Shown: positions 8,049-16,112 of the stretch, one piece after another | Layout of the letters: the number at the start of each line of letters is the position of its first letter | Numbering within the stretch: position 1 is the first letter of the stretch | From: M55B129 sp964506505 | GTDB taxonomy: Bacteria > Bacillota > Dethiobacteria > DTU022 | DNA length: 26,632 nt | Assembly (NCBI GenBank): GCA_964506505.1 | Contig: CAZDKY010000069.1 | Coordinates: 1 to 26,632 of the forward strand | Reading direction: 5' to 3' | The notes under the pieces: generated by a model | The model's input: only the letters and a program-made list of their open reading frames with translations | What the model was told of the DNA's origin: nothing | Databases searched by the model: none | Made by a program: the position numbers and the translations under genes

Positions 8049-8234
8049 TTTTATTGTAATTTAATCACAAAGAGAAAATATTAATTTGGTGCTCGTTTCT
8101 AAAGGATATTGCCTCTTTATGTTTAATTTTTAGAAATATATATTTAATAAAATCATTCAAATATCTGCTCAGTATCTAATTGGCACATTGTAAACATCCT
8201 GCTAAACCAGAACCGGGCAAAGGAGGTTAAAAAA

Positions 8235-9785
8235 TTGGCTCTTAAAAGTTATATTGCCAAAAATACTTTTCGTGATTCAGTCTACCTGATGCGTTTATCC
8301 AATACTGTAAGAAATTTCGAGGATGTAATCGAGGCAGAAGTAATAATCGGCACTGATCATAACAAGAAATTTTTACGTTCAGGTGGGCTCTGGAGCGAAA
8401 AGATTGAAAAGGAAGCGGGTGCCAACGATCTGATCATTGCCGTTGAAGCGGAAAATGAGGAGAAAGCTGAAAAAGCGATCCAGAAAGCACTCGATGAATT
8501 GAACAAAGAAGCGGCAAGAGATAATCTGCAGAACGAATTTGTTCCACGTACTTTTGAAACAGCATATAAATATATGTCTGATGCCAATCTTGCTCTGCTG
8601 TCGATACCAGGACGTTATGTGGAAAGGGAAGCGAATCAAATTTTAGATAAAGGCCTTCATCTCATGATTTTCAGCGACAATGTGCCCCTGGAATCGGAAA
8701 TTTCTTTGAAAAAAAAGGCGCAGGGAAAAGGACTTCTGGTTATGGGACCGGACTGTGGAACGGCGATCATAAACGGAGTACCGCTGGCTTTTGCCAATGA
8801 AGTGCGTAGGGGCAGTATAGGTATTGTTGCCGCAGCAGGCACAGGCCTCCAGGAAGTATCTACCCTTATCCATAATTATGGCGAAGGGATCAGCCAGGGC
8901 ATTGGTACCGGCGGACGAGATGTAAAAACGGAAGTCGGTGGGATAACCATGCTCCAGGGACTGGAGTTGCTGGCGGAAGATAATGACACGGAAGTTATCG
9001 TTATTATATCGAAACCACCCGATGAAGAAGTCCTTGAAAAAGTGCTGGATCGGGCCGGAAAAATAGATAAACCGGTTGTTGTCACCTTCCTGGGGGGAGA
9101 CCAGACAAAAATTAAAGCAGCCGGCTGTAAACCGGCATTAACCCTTAAAGAGGCCGCTCAACTGGCTGTTAAACTGGCCGGGGGGGAAGGAGTAAGCGAA
9201 AGTGCAGTGAATTTTTCTGTTGATGCCGGTTTGCTGAAAAAGACAAAAAATAACCTGAACCAAAATCAGCGCTACCTTCGTGCTCTTTATTCAGGGGGGA
9301 CCCTGGCTTATGAAGCACTTTTGCTGATGGGCAATATGAAGGGGAAGATCTACACAAACCTCTCATTTAAAGGCGCTGAAAATATTGAGGATGTTTATAA
9401 GAGCAGGGAAAATACGGTCATTGATTACGGAGAAGATGAGTTTACGCAGGGGCGCCTCCATCCAATGATCGACCCGAGCCTGCGAAATACACGAATAGTA
9501 GAAGAGGCCAAAGATCCGGAGACGGCGGTTATTATGTTAGACCTGGTTCTGGGATATAATGCCCACCCCGATCCGGCCGGTTCAGTAATTGAAGCGATAA
9601 GGGAAGCCAGGGAAACTATGGAGAAAGAAAAGAGGCAAATTGTTTTTGTAACAACAGTTTGCGGCACTGATGAAGATATCCAAAAACGAAGTGACCAGGT
9701 TGAAAAACTAAAAAAGGAAAATGTTCTGGTTTTTCCAAGCAATGCTGATGCTGTTTCTTTTGTTGTTAGACTCCTATCTTCATAA
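8235..9785 (+). CDS. fdrA: FdrA-family protein, AllF-like (oxamate carbamoyltransferase subunit family)
   Basis: This 516-aa protein resembles E. coli FdrA/AllF, a relative of the alpha subunit of acyl-CoA synthetases. Visible features are the CoA-ligase-like 'LLVMGPDCGTAIINGVPLAF' near residues 170-190, 'GIVAAAGTGLQEVS' (about 196-209), and 'GIGTGGRDVKTEVGG' (about 219-233), which match the Rossmann and phosphohistidine-loop regions of succinyl-CoA synthetase-type proteins. It starts at TTG 8235 with AAAGGAGG eight bases upstream, and is the first gene of a long + strand unit divergent from pucR. With the DUF1116 and DUF2877 proteins it would cleave a carbamoyl acid such as oxalurate to carbamoyl phosphate. 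That activity is taken from E. coli homologues. No carbamate kinase gene is in the window. Confidence 0.88.
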   Translation: MALKSYIAKNTFRDSVYLMRLSNTVRNFEDVIEAEVIIGTDHNKKFLRSGGLWSEKIEKEAGANDLIIAVEAENEEKAEKAIQKALDELNKEAARDNLQNEFVPRTFETAYKYMSDANLALLSIPGRYVEREANQILDKGLHLMIFSDNVPLESEISLKKKAQGKGLLVMGPDCGTAIINGVPLAFANEVRRGSIGIVAAAGTGLQEVSTLIHNYGEGISQGIGTGGRDVKTEVGGITMLQGLELLAEDNDTEVIVIISKPPDEEVLEKVLDRAGKIDKPVVVTFLGGDQTKIKAAGCKPALTLKEAAQLAVKLAGGEGVSESAVNFSVDAGLLKKTKNNLNQNQRYLRALYSGGTLAYEALLLMGNMKGKIYTNLSFKGAENIEDVYKSRENTVIDYGEDEFTQGRLHPMIDPSLRNTRIVEEAKDPETAVIMLDLVLGYNAHPDPAGSVIEAIREARETMEKEKRQIVFVTTVCGTDEDIQKRSDQVEKLKKENVLVFPSNADAVSFVVRLLSS

Positions 9786-9858
9786 GGCAATTCTTTTAAC
9801 CGGTAGCCAGTTTTTTTAAAGTGCCGGAATAATCATTTCAGTTGGAGGGATACCGGTC

Positions 9859-10020
9859 ATGAACAATCTTTTCGATTCTGAACTAAAGGTTATCAATATG
9901 GGCCTGGAAGATTTCGCGGAAACGCTGAAGGAAAGAGGAACAAAAGTAATTCATGTTCGCTGGCAGCCGCCGGCGATGGGAGATGAAGATATCCTTAGTT
10001 TGCTCGATAAATTAAAATAA
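9859..10020 (+). CDS. Small FdrA-tail-like protein, 53 aa
   Basis: This short gene lies between fdrA and the DUF1116 gene, preceded by GTTGGAGGG. The product reads 'INMGLEDFAETLKERG' then 'VIHVRWQPPAMGDED', which resembles a stand-alone segment found at the ends of FdrA/YlbE family proteins ('vNxGLExFAexLxxqGxxVvhVdWrPPAgGd'). It is therefore likely a small third piece of the FdrA-DUF1116 complex, or a linker detached from one of them. No signal peptide or metal motif. Genes of this size are often missed in automated annotation. Its spacing (73 bases after fdrA, 20 before the next gene) supports cotranscription. Confidence 0.75.
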   Translation: MNNLFDSELKVINMGLEDFAETLKERGTKVIHVRWQPPAMGDEDILSLLDKLK

Positions 10021-10040
10021 TCCTGGAGGTGGACGAAAGA

Positions 10041-11342
10041 ATGAGTAAAATTGATCAGGCGAACAAGAAAGCGGTTGAAAGGATGATGAAGTCCAGGCCG
10101 GTATGGGTGGATATCGGTCGGGCCAGGGATGTTATCCCGGGGATTAAAGACAACCTGTTTCTGCACGCCGGGCCACCGATAACCTGGGAAAGGATGAGCG
10201 GGCCGTTGAAAGGAGCGATCATGGGCGGCCTCATTTACGAGGGCAAGGCGAAAAATGCCGAAGAGGCAGAAAAATTGGCCGCATCCGGTGAAGTAGAATT
10301 TGCGCCGTGCCACCATTACAATTCCGTGGGGCCGATGGCCGGAGTAATAACCCCGTCCCAGATGGTTTTCATCATTGAAGACAAGGAATGGGGCGGCTAT
10401 ACATATTCCAATATGAACGAAGGATATGGAAAGGTGCTTCGTTACGGTGCCTTCGACGATGAAGTGCTGAAACGTCTGCGCTGGTTGGATGAGGTTTATG
10501 CCCCCGTAATTAAGGAAGCAGTTCACCTGGCCGGAGGAATGGATATCAAATCGATCATCGCTCAAGCCCTGCATATGGGTGATGACGGCCACAACCGCAA
10601 CCGGGCTACTACCTCTCTATTCATCCGCACCATTGCCTCCTTTGTCGTGGAAACGGATTGGGGTAAGAAAACCGAGTATGATACACCGCGTCTTGATTTA
10701 TCCAATGTAAATGAATACTTTAAAGGTGGAAAAGCTACAGCAGCGGCAGAAGTGCTCGCTTTTATGCACAGCAATGATCTTACTTCACTGAATGCAATTA
10801 TGGCTGCCTGTAAGAGTATGGCTCTGGCGGCACACGGCGTGGAAAATTCTACCCTGGTAACAACAATGGCCCGGAACGGTACTGATTTTGGGATCAGGGT
10901 AAGCAGCACAGGAGACAAGTGGTTTACAGCTCCGGCAAATGTTCCAGACGGTCTTTACTTCTCCGGATTTAAAGCATCGGATGCCAACCCGGATATTGGA
11001 GACAGTGTGATCACTGAAACAGTGGGCATCGGTGGATTTGCCATGGCGGCAGCGCCGGCTATAGTTAATTTTATTGGTGGAAACCCGGCAGATGCTTTCG
11101 ATGCGACCAATGAAATGTATGAAATAACTGTTGCTGAAAACAATAATTTTAATATTCCGGCTATGGATTTCAGAGGAACACCGACCGGGATTGATGTACG
11201 CAAGGTGGTTGAAAAGAACATCGTCCCCCGGATCAACACCGGTATTGCCCATAAGGAAGCTGGTATCGGGCAGGTGGGCGCAGGAATTGTTAAGCCGCCT
11301 ATGGAAATGTTTGTTGAAGCATTGAAAGAACTGGCCAAATAA
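10041..11342 (+). CDS. allG: DUF1116 protein, AllG/YlbE-like
   Basis: This 433-aa protein belongs to DUF1116, the family of E. coli YlbE (AllG) and YahG, which is nearly always encoded beside FdrA. Family features include 'WVDIGRARDVIPG', 'LHAGPPITWERMSGP' (about 43-57), 'FAPCHHYNSVGPMAGVITPSQ' region near 90-110, and 'GDDGHNRNRATTSL' near 180. No known cofactor motif is visible. The ATG at 10041, ten bases after GGAGGT, is preferred over the in-frame GTG at 10029, which overlaps the ribosome binding site. It would form the catalytic core with FdrA (AllF) and DUF2877 (AllH). That role rests on the E. coli assignment as oxamate carbamoyltransferase, and the real carbamoyl donor here could differ. 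Confidence 0.85.
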   Translation: MSKIDQANKKAVERMMKSRPVWVDIGRARDVIPGIKDNLFLHAGPPITWERMSGPLKGAIMGGLIYEGKAKNAEEAEKLAASGEVEFAPCHHYNSVGPMAGVITPSQMVFIIEDKEWGGYTYSNMNEGYGKVLRYGAFDDEVLKRLRWLDEVYAPVIKEAVHLAGGMDIKSIIAQALHMGDDGHNRNRATTSLFIRTIASFVVETDWGKKTEYDTPRLDLSNVNEYFKGGKATAAAEVLAFMHSNDLTSLNAIMAACKSMALAAHGVENSTLVTTMARNGTDFGIRVSSTGDKWFTAPANVPDGLYFSGFKASDANPDIGDSVITETVGIGGFAMAAAPAIVNFIGGNPADAFDATNEMYEITVAENNNFNIPAMDFRGTPTGIDVRKVVEKNIVPRINTGIAHKEAGIGQVGAGIVKPPMEMFVEALKELAK

Positions 11343-11400
11343 AATGGTTGTGAAATGTTTTGATTCCTGTGAAATTTTTAAATGGAGGTGAACCGGAGAA

Positions 11401-12231
11401 ATGCCGTCATACGAATATGTTAAGTGCACTGATTTAAAGCAGGTTTTCGATCTTCTGAGCAGTAGAGAACAGGCTTATCCACTGGCCGGGGGTACTGATC
11501 TAATGGTTGGAATGAGAGGGGGCAAATTTGCCGCCCACCTGCTGGTTGACCTGAAGGATCTGGAAGAGCTAAAAGTCCTCCGGGAAGATGAAAAAGGGAT
11601 TACCGTCGGTGCGGCAGTGACCCTTAATGAAATTGCTGCTTATGAACCGATTTTGAAAAATATACCCATTCTGGCCCAGGGAGCACACAGCGTAGGCAGC
11701 TATTCAATCCGCAACAGGGGAACGCTGGCCGGAAATATATGCAATGCCTCACCGGCGGCTGACACAGCAGCCCCTCTTTACTGCCTCGGAGCATCAATTG
11801 TCATTGCCGGGACAGGGGGGCAGAGAACGGTTCCCGTGGAAGAATTTTTCACCGGACCCGGGAAAACAGATCTGAATAAAGGAGAGCTGGTTCATTCAGT
11901 TATGGTTCCGAAGCCTTATCCGCAAGGGATAGGCGTATATATTAAAGCATCGCGAACCGGTTCTGTCGATCTGGCTACCGTCGGAGTTGCAGTCCAGCGC
12001 TGGGGCGATAAAGTAAAAATCGCCGTCGGAGCAGTTGCACCTACGCCGGTACGGGCTCTGGCGGTTGAAGAAGCTGTTAATGAAAAGGGCGAAAAGGACT
12101 GGGCCAGGGCAGCGAAGCTGGTTCACGATAGCATATCACCAATTACCGACCTGCGAGGTTCGCGCGATTACCGCTACCATATAGCCGAAGTACTGATCCG
12201 CCGCGGGCTTGAACAGACCATGGGGGTGTGA
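11401..12231 (+). CDS. Xanthine-dehydrogenase-type hydroxylase, FAD-binding subunit
   Basis: This 276-aa subunit binds FAD and passes electrons from the molybdenum subunit, via the 2Fe-2S subunit, to an acceptor. It has the CoxM/XdhB fold: 'PLAGGTDLMVGM' (Gly30-Gly31-Thr-Asp33) and 'IRNRGTLAGNICNASPAAD' (from Ile103), both FAD-contacting motifs of the family. The stop codon overlaps a GTG just ahead of the next gene, indicating coupled translation with the 2Fe-2S subunit. Gene order FAD, 2Fe-2S, Mo is typical of bacterial molybdenum hydroxylases. It could equally be a purine, nicotinate or other heterocycle hydroxylase, since substrate specificity lies in the large subunit. Confidence 0.92.
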   Translation: MPSYEYVKCTDLKQVFDLLSSREQAYPLAGGTDLMVGMRGGKFAAHLLVDLKDLEELKVLREDEKGITVGAAVTLNEIAAYEPILKNIPILAQGAHSVGSYSIRNRGTLAGNICNASPAADTAAPLYCLGASIVIAGTGGQRTVPVEEFFTGPGKTDLNKGELVHSVMVPKPYPQGIGVYIKASRTGSVDLATVGVAVQRWGDKVKIAVGAVAPTPVRALAVEEAVNEKGEKDWARAAKLVHDSISPITDLRGSRDYRYHIAEVLIRRGLEQTMGV

Positions 12232-12233
12232 AA

Positions 12234-12701
12234 ATGGTTCAGAAAATGAAGATCAGTTTTACTGTTAACGGTGACAAAGAAACCAGGGAAGTGACAGTTG
12301 GTCAGACCCTGCTTAAATTTATAAGAAATGAGCTTCACCTGACCGGGACCAAGGAAGGCTGTGAAATCGGGGAATGCGGTGCCTGCATGGTCCTTCTGGA
12401 CGGCAAGCCGGTTAATTCCTGCCTGGTCCTGGCTGTTGAGCTTGATGGGAAGGAGCTGGTGACCATAGAAGGCCTTTCCAAAAACGGAGAGCTGGATCGG
12501 GTTCAAAAAGCTTTTGTCGAGCACAGTGCTTTTCAGTGCGGTTTTTGCACTCCGGGTATGATTATATCGGCTAAAGCCCTGCTTGATCGGAACCCCAACC
12601 CAACCGATGAAGATATCAACGAAGCTCTTAGCGGCAACCTCTGCCGCTGCGGAGCTTACCAGGAAATCAGGGAGGCTGTCAAAGCCTCAGTGAAAAAATA
12701 G
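12234..12701 (+). CDS. Xanthine-dehydrogenase-type hydroxylase, 2Fe-2S subunit
   Basis: This 155-aa electron-transfer subunit carries two [2Fe-2S] clusters. The plant-type N-terminal cluster is ligated by Cys43, Cys48, Cys51 and Cys63 ('CEIGECGAC...C'). The C-terminal helical domain has Cys102, Cys105, Cys137 and Cys139 ('CGFCTPGM' and 'NLCRCGAY'). Length is usual for the CoxS/XdhC family. The start is either ATG 12234 or GTG 12228, which overlaps the previous stop; I chose the ATG because it sits five bases after a G-rich site. The large subunit follows after 21 bases. Confidence 0.93.
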   Translation: MVQKMKISFTVNGDKETREVTVGQTLLKFIRNELHLTGTKEGCEIGECGACMVLLDGKPVNSCLVLAVELDGKELVTIEGLSKNGELDRVQKAFVEHSAFQCGFCTPGMIISAKALLDRNPNPTDEDINEALSGNLCRCGAYQEIREAVKASVKK

Positions 12702-12722
12702 GTAAGAAAGGAGGAACAGAAA

Positions 12723-15020
12723 ATGTCGGATATGAAATATGTTGGAACCGATGTTTCGCGAGTAGATGCTCTGGAAAAAGTAACCGGGGCGGCACAGTAT
12801 ATCGAGGATCGTTTTATCGGCCCTATGCTCCATGTAAAAATGAAAAAGAGTACTGTCGCCCACGGCAAAATAAAAAGCATCGATACCTCAAAAGCGACAC
12901 AGTATCCAGGCGTCAAGGCGGTCCTGACGGGTAAGGAATACCCGAATAAAATTGGTCTTTACCTTATAGACAGGAATTTTCTGGCTGTTGACAAAGTTCG
13001 TTTCTGGGGTGAACCGGTGGCCATCGTTGCCGCGGTAACAGAAGAAGCGGCCGCTGAAGCGGCTGAATTAATTGAAGTTGAATACGAAGAACTGCCGGGA
13101 GTTTTTGACCCGCGCGAAGCGATGAAACCGGATGCTCCCCTGATCCATGAAGATCTGGGCAGCTATAAAGTTGTGCCCATCTTTTACCCTAAACCGGGGA
13201 CAAATATCGCCAACCATTTCAAACTGCGCAAGGGTGACGTGGAAAAGGGATTTGCCGAAGCAGATTTGATCGTGGAACGTGATTATAAAGTACCTCAGAT
13301 GCAACATGTGTCGATTGAGACCCACAAGGCAGCTGCTCACTGGAGTCCGGACGGCAAGCTGACCGTATGGAGCACCGCCCAGTCACCGAACGTGGTGCGC
13401 CAGTTGCTTTCCGAATCGCTGGACATGCCCATGCATAAGATCAGGGTTATTTCCAGTTATATTGGCGGAGGGTTCGGAGGTAAAGCCGGAGCTTCCCTGG
13501 AAGGGCTGGTTATCCCCCTGGCTCAAAAATTTCCCGGTCATGTGGTGAGAATCGTTTTTAACCGCGAAGAAGATATGCAGGGCACATTCACCAGGCAGGC
13601 TCTTTACGCTCATTTAAAAACAGGGGTGCGTAAAGACGGCCGCATTACTGCTCTTGAATACGAGATGATCTGGGACGGTGGTGCTTACACCGAATACGGG
13701 GTTAATATTGTCAGGGCAGCCGGATACAGCTCCAGCGGCGCTTATGAAATACCAAATGTTAAAACTGATTCTTATTGTGTCTACACCAACAACTCCATAG
13801 GCGGACCGGTGCGCGGTTTCGGGATGTGCGAAATGCAGTGGGGAATCGAAAGGCAGATGGATGAAGTTGCCAAAGAGCTGAATATGGATCCCCTCGAGAT
13901 CCGTCTGATCAACGGTATGAAAGAAGGATCAAAAACTGCCACAGGGCAGGAGGTTCACAACGTCGGTTTTGATAAATGCCTAAAAGCAGTAGCTGATAAG
14001 ATCGGATGGGGTAAAAAAGAGGGTAAATACCGCGGCAAGGGAATTGCCGGACTGGTTAAATGCCCGGCCCAGCCAAGCAATGCCTCTTCGTCGGCTATAA
14101 TCAGGATCAACGAAGACGGCACTGCTCATATCCTGGTCGGGGCGACAGAAATGGGCCAGGGCATGCTGACGGCAATTACTCAGATTGCTGCAGAGACGCT
14201 TCATATCCCTGTTGAAAAGATCGATATCAAAATACCCGATACTGATTTTACGCCCTATGAATGGCAAACTGTCGGCAGCCGGGTTACTTACACCTGTGGT
14301 ACTTCTGTAAAGCGGGCTGCGGAGGACGCTCTCGGTCAGATTTACTGCATTGCGGCAAACCTTCTTGAGGTGTCGGAAGAAGAATTAACCTTTGATGGGA
14401 AAAAGATATACTCCACAAAAGATCCGAATGTCAAAGCAACGATCAGGGAGATAGCCGATAGCTGTAAGAAATGCACCGGAGAAGGTATCGCCGGACCAAT
14501 TATAGGCCGTGGTTCTTTCGTTCCCTCCAATATGACCAACCTCGATCCGGAAACGGGGCAGGGTAATCCGGGTATGTTTTACTGCTTCGGCGCTACAGGA
14601 GTGGAAGTTGAAGTTGATCCGGAAACTGGCGTGGTAACCATCCTGCAGCTGGTTAGCGCCATTGATGCGGGGAAAGCGATTAATCCGCGCCTGGCCCATG
14701 CCCAGCTGCGCGGAGGGACCGTAATGGGTCTTTCCACTGCTCTTTATGAAGAACTGCGCTTCGACAAGGGAGTAATCTTGAATCGAAACTTCACCGATTA
14801 TAAAATTTGTTCAATCGATAACACGCCGCATATTGACAGTTTTATAATCGAAACGCCAGAAGAAGGAGGGCCTTTCGGAGCCCGTGGTATTGGAGAGCAG
14901 CCGATGATCGGAGTTGCCCCGGCGGTTGCCAACGCCGTCAATGACGCTCTGGGTGTCGATTTCAATACTTTTCCGTTAACACCGGAAAGGGTTTGGAGGG
15001 TGATTAACGAAAAGAAATAG
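12723..15020 (+). CDS. Xanthine-dehydrogenase-type hydroxylase, molybdenum-binding large subunit
   Basis: This 765-aa catalytic subunit would hydroxylate an N-heterocycle (xanthine or a related compound) using water as oxygen source. Family motifs are present: 'YIGGGFGGKAG' (glycines from 248) for pyranopterin binding, 'GGPVRGFGMCEMQ', 'GATEMGQGMLT', and 'GARGIGEQP' with the catalytic glutamate at 725. Two accessory genes for selenium-dependent molybdenum hydroxylases (yqeB- and yqeC-like) follow immediately, so the active site probably carries a labile Mo-Se ligand, as in clostridial xanthine dehydrogenase and purine hydroxylase. No Sec codon is needed, since this selenium is inorganic. Xanthine is the first guess for substrate given PucR and the permease; nicotinate or another purine remains possible. 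Confidence 0.92.
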   Translation: MSDMKYVGTDVSRVDALEKVTGAAQYIEDRFIGPMLHVKMKKSTVAHGKIKSIDTSKATQYPGVKAVLTGKEYPNKIGLYLIDRNFLAVDKVRFWGEPVAIVAAVTEEAAAEAAELIEVEYEELPGVFDPREAMKPDAPLIHEDLGSYKVVPIFYPKPGTNIANHFKLRKGDVEKGFAEADLIVERDYKVPQMQHVSIETHKAAAHWSPDGKLTVWSTAQSPNVVRQLLSESLDMPMHKIRVISSYIGGGFGGKAGASLEGLVIPLAQKFPGHVVRIVFNREEDMQGTFTRQALYAHLKTGVRKDGRITALEYEMIWDGGAYTEYGVNIVRAAGYSSSGAYEIPNVKTDSYCVYTNNSIGGPVRGFGMCEMQWGIERQMDEVAKELNMDPLEIRLINGMKEGSKTATGQEVHNVGFDKCLKAVADKIGWGKKEGKYRGKGIAGLVKCPAQPSNASSSAIIRINEDGTAHILVGATEMGQGMLTAITQIAAETLHIPVEKIDIKIPDTDFTPYEWQTVGSRVTYTCGTSVKRAAEDALGQIYCIAANLLEVSEEELTFDGKKIYSTKDPNVKATIREIADSCKKCTGEGIAGPIIGRGSFVPSNMTNLDPETGQGNPGMFYCFGATGVEVEVDPETGVVTILQLVSAIDAGKAINPRLAHAQLRGGTVMGLSTALYEELRFDKGVILNRNFTDYKICSIDNTPHIDSFIIETPEEGGPFGARGIGEQPMIGVAPAVANAVNDALGVDFNTFPLTPERVWRVINEKK

Positions 15021-15049
15021 AAATAAGCTGTTGCATTGAAAAGTCGGGG

Positions 15050-15077
15050 GGGGATGCGGCCGGCCGCATCCCCTTTT
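15050..15077 (+). terminator. Hairpin with T-run after the hydroxylase large subunit
   Basis: GGGGATGCGG (15050-15059) and CCGCATCCCC (15064-15073) form a perfect 10-bp GC-rich stem with a CCGG loop, followed by TTTT. It lies between the large-subunit stop and the yqeB-like gene only 24 bases further on. It may cut down, not fully stop, readthrough into the maturation gene. Confidence 0.8.
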
Positions 15078-15100
15078 GGTTCGGCGAAGGAGGAGAAAAA

Positions 15101-15901
15101 ATGATACCAAGGTTGATCATCATCAAGGGAGCCGGCGATCTGGCTACCGGTGTTGCTCATCGCCTGTGGCAGGCAGGTTTTGATCCGGTAATGCTGGAAC
15201 TGTCCGAACCGCTGGTTGTTCGCAGGAGTGTTTCTTTTGCTTCTGCAATTTACGAAAAAAGTATTGTTGTGGAAAATATAGAGGCAAAGCTTTGTAAAGA
15301 AGTGGAAGAAGCTTTAGAGTTACTTGAGCAAGAAGTAGTACCGGTTCTGATTGATCCGGAAGCAAATACGGTTGTCAAATTAAAACCGAAAATCCTGATT
15401 GACGGAATCATGGCTAAGAAAAATACCGGAACAAACAGGGATGACGCCGAACTTGTTATCGGACTGGGACCGGGTTTTTCAGCCGGTGCGGATGTAGATG
15501 CTGTTATCGAAACTATGCGCGGACATGATCTGGGAAAAGTAATCTATGCAGGATCTGCCATTCCCGATACCAGAGTGCCCGGGGAGGTAGCCGGCTACAG
15601 CCGTGAACGCTTACTGAGAGCACCTGCGGAAGGAGTTTTTAAACCCCTGAAAAAAATCGGCGAACTGGTCAAAGCGGGCGATACTGTGGCTACGGTTGAG
15701 GAAATTCCCCTGCAGGCTGAAATCGACGGACTGGTGCGGGGTATGCTTTATCCCAATCTTGCCGTCAGGAGGGGCATGAAAGTAGGCGATATCGATCCGC
15801 GCGGTAAATCGGTGGACTGCCACACTATATCTGATAAGGCGAGAGCCATAGGAGGAGGAGCCCTGGAAGCGATTTTGAACCGCTATTTCAGCCGCCGCTG
15901 A
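15101..15901 (+). CDS. yqeB: YqeB-type selenium-dependent molybdenum hydroxylase accessory protein
   Basis: This 266-aa protein matches the EF2563/YqeB family, genes that track selenium-dependent molybdenum hydroxylases. The N-terminus has a Rossmann-like 'IIKGAGDLATGVAHRL' (residues 8-23). The middle has 'GLGPGFSAGADVDAVIETMRGH' (about 124-145). The C-terminal 60 residues form a hammerhead/lipoyl-like segment ('AEIDGLVRGMLYP'). The role is thought to be inserting or maintaining the labile selenium ligand of the Mo site; the chemistry has not been settled to my knowledge. Its placement just after the hydroxylase genes is the main reason to call that enzyme selenium-dependent. A strong GAAGGAGG site precedes ATG 15101. 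Confidence 0.85.
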   Translation: MIPRLIIIKGAGDLATGVAHRLWQAGFDPVMLELSEPLVVRRSVSFASAIYEKSIVVENIEAKLCKEVEEALELLEQEVVPVLIDPEANTVVKLKPKILIDGIMAKKNTGTNRDDAELVIGLGPGFSAGADVDAVIETMRGHDLGKVIYAGSAIPDTRVPGEVAGYSRERLLRAPAEGVFKPLKKIGELVKAGDTVATVEEIPLQAEIDGLVRGMLYPNLAVRRGMKVGDIDPRGKSVDCHTISDKARAIGGGALEAILNRYFSRR

Positions 15902-16020
15902 TGATTTAGTTTCTTAGGACATTACGTTATACTTTAGGCTGGGTGGATATCACTGCAGAAAAAATAACTATAATATGGATAAAGGGTCTGTAAAAACTCT
16001 TCCCGAATAAAAAATCATCA

Positions 16021-16040
16021 ATGACAGCCAATGACAGCCA
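16021..16040. repeat. Short tandem repeat in the yqeB-yqeC gap
   Basis: The 10-base unit ATGACAGCCA occurs twice in tandem in the 211-base gap before the yqeC-mocA fusion gene. I see no other structure in that gap apart from an isolated TATACT at 15928-15933 without a good -35 box. Confidence 0.5.
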
Positions 16041-16112
16041 AGGATACTATTGTATAGATCGCTGTTTTTTCGCCGGTGAAAGATAAAGAAATAACAGATG
16101 GGAGGACAGCTG

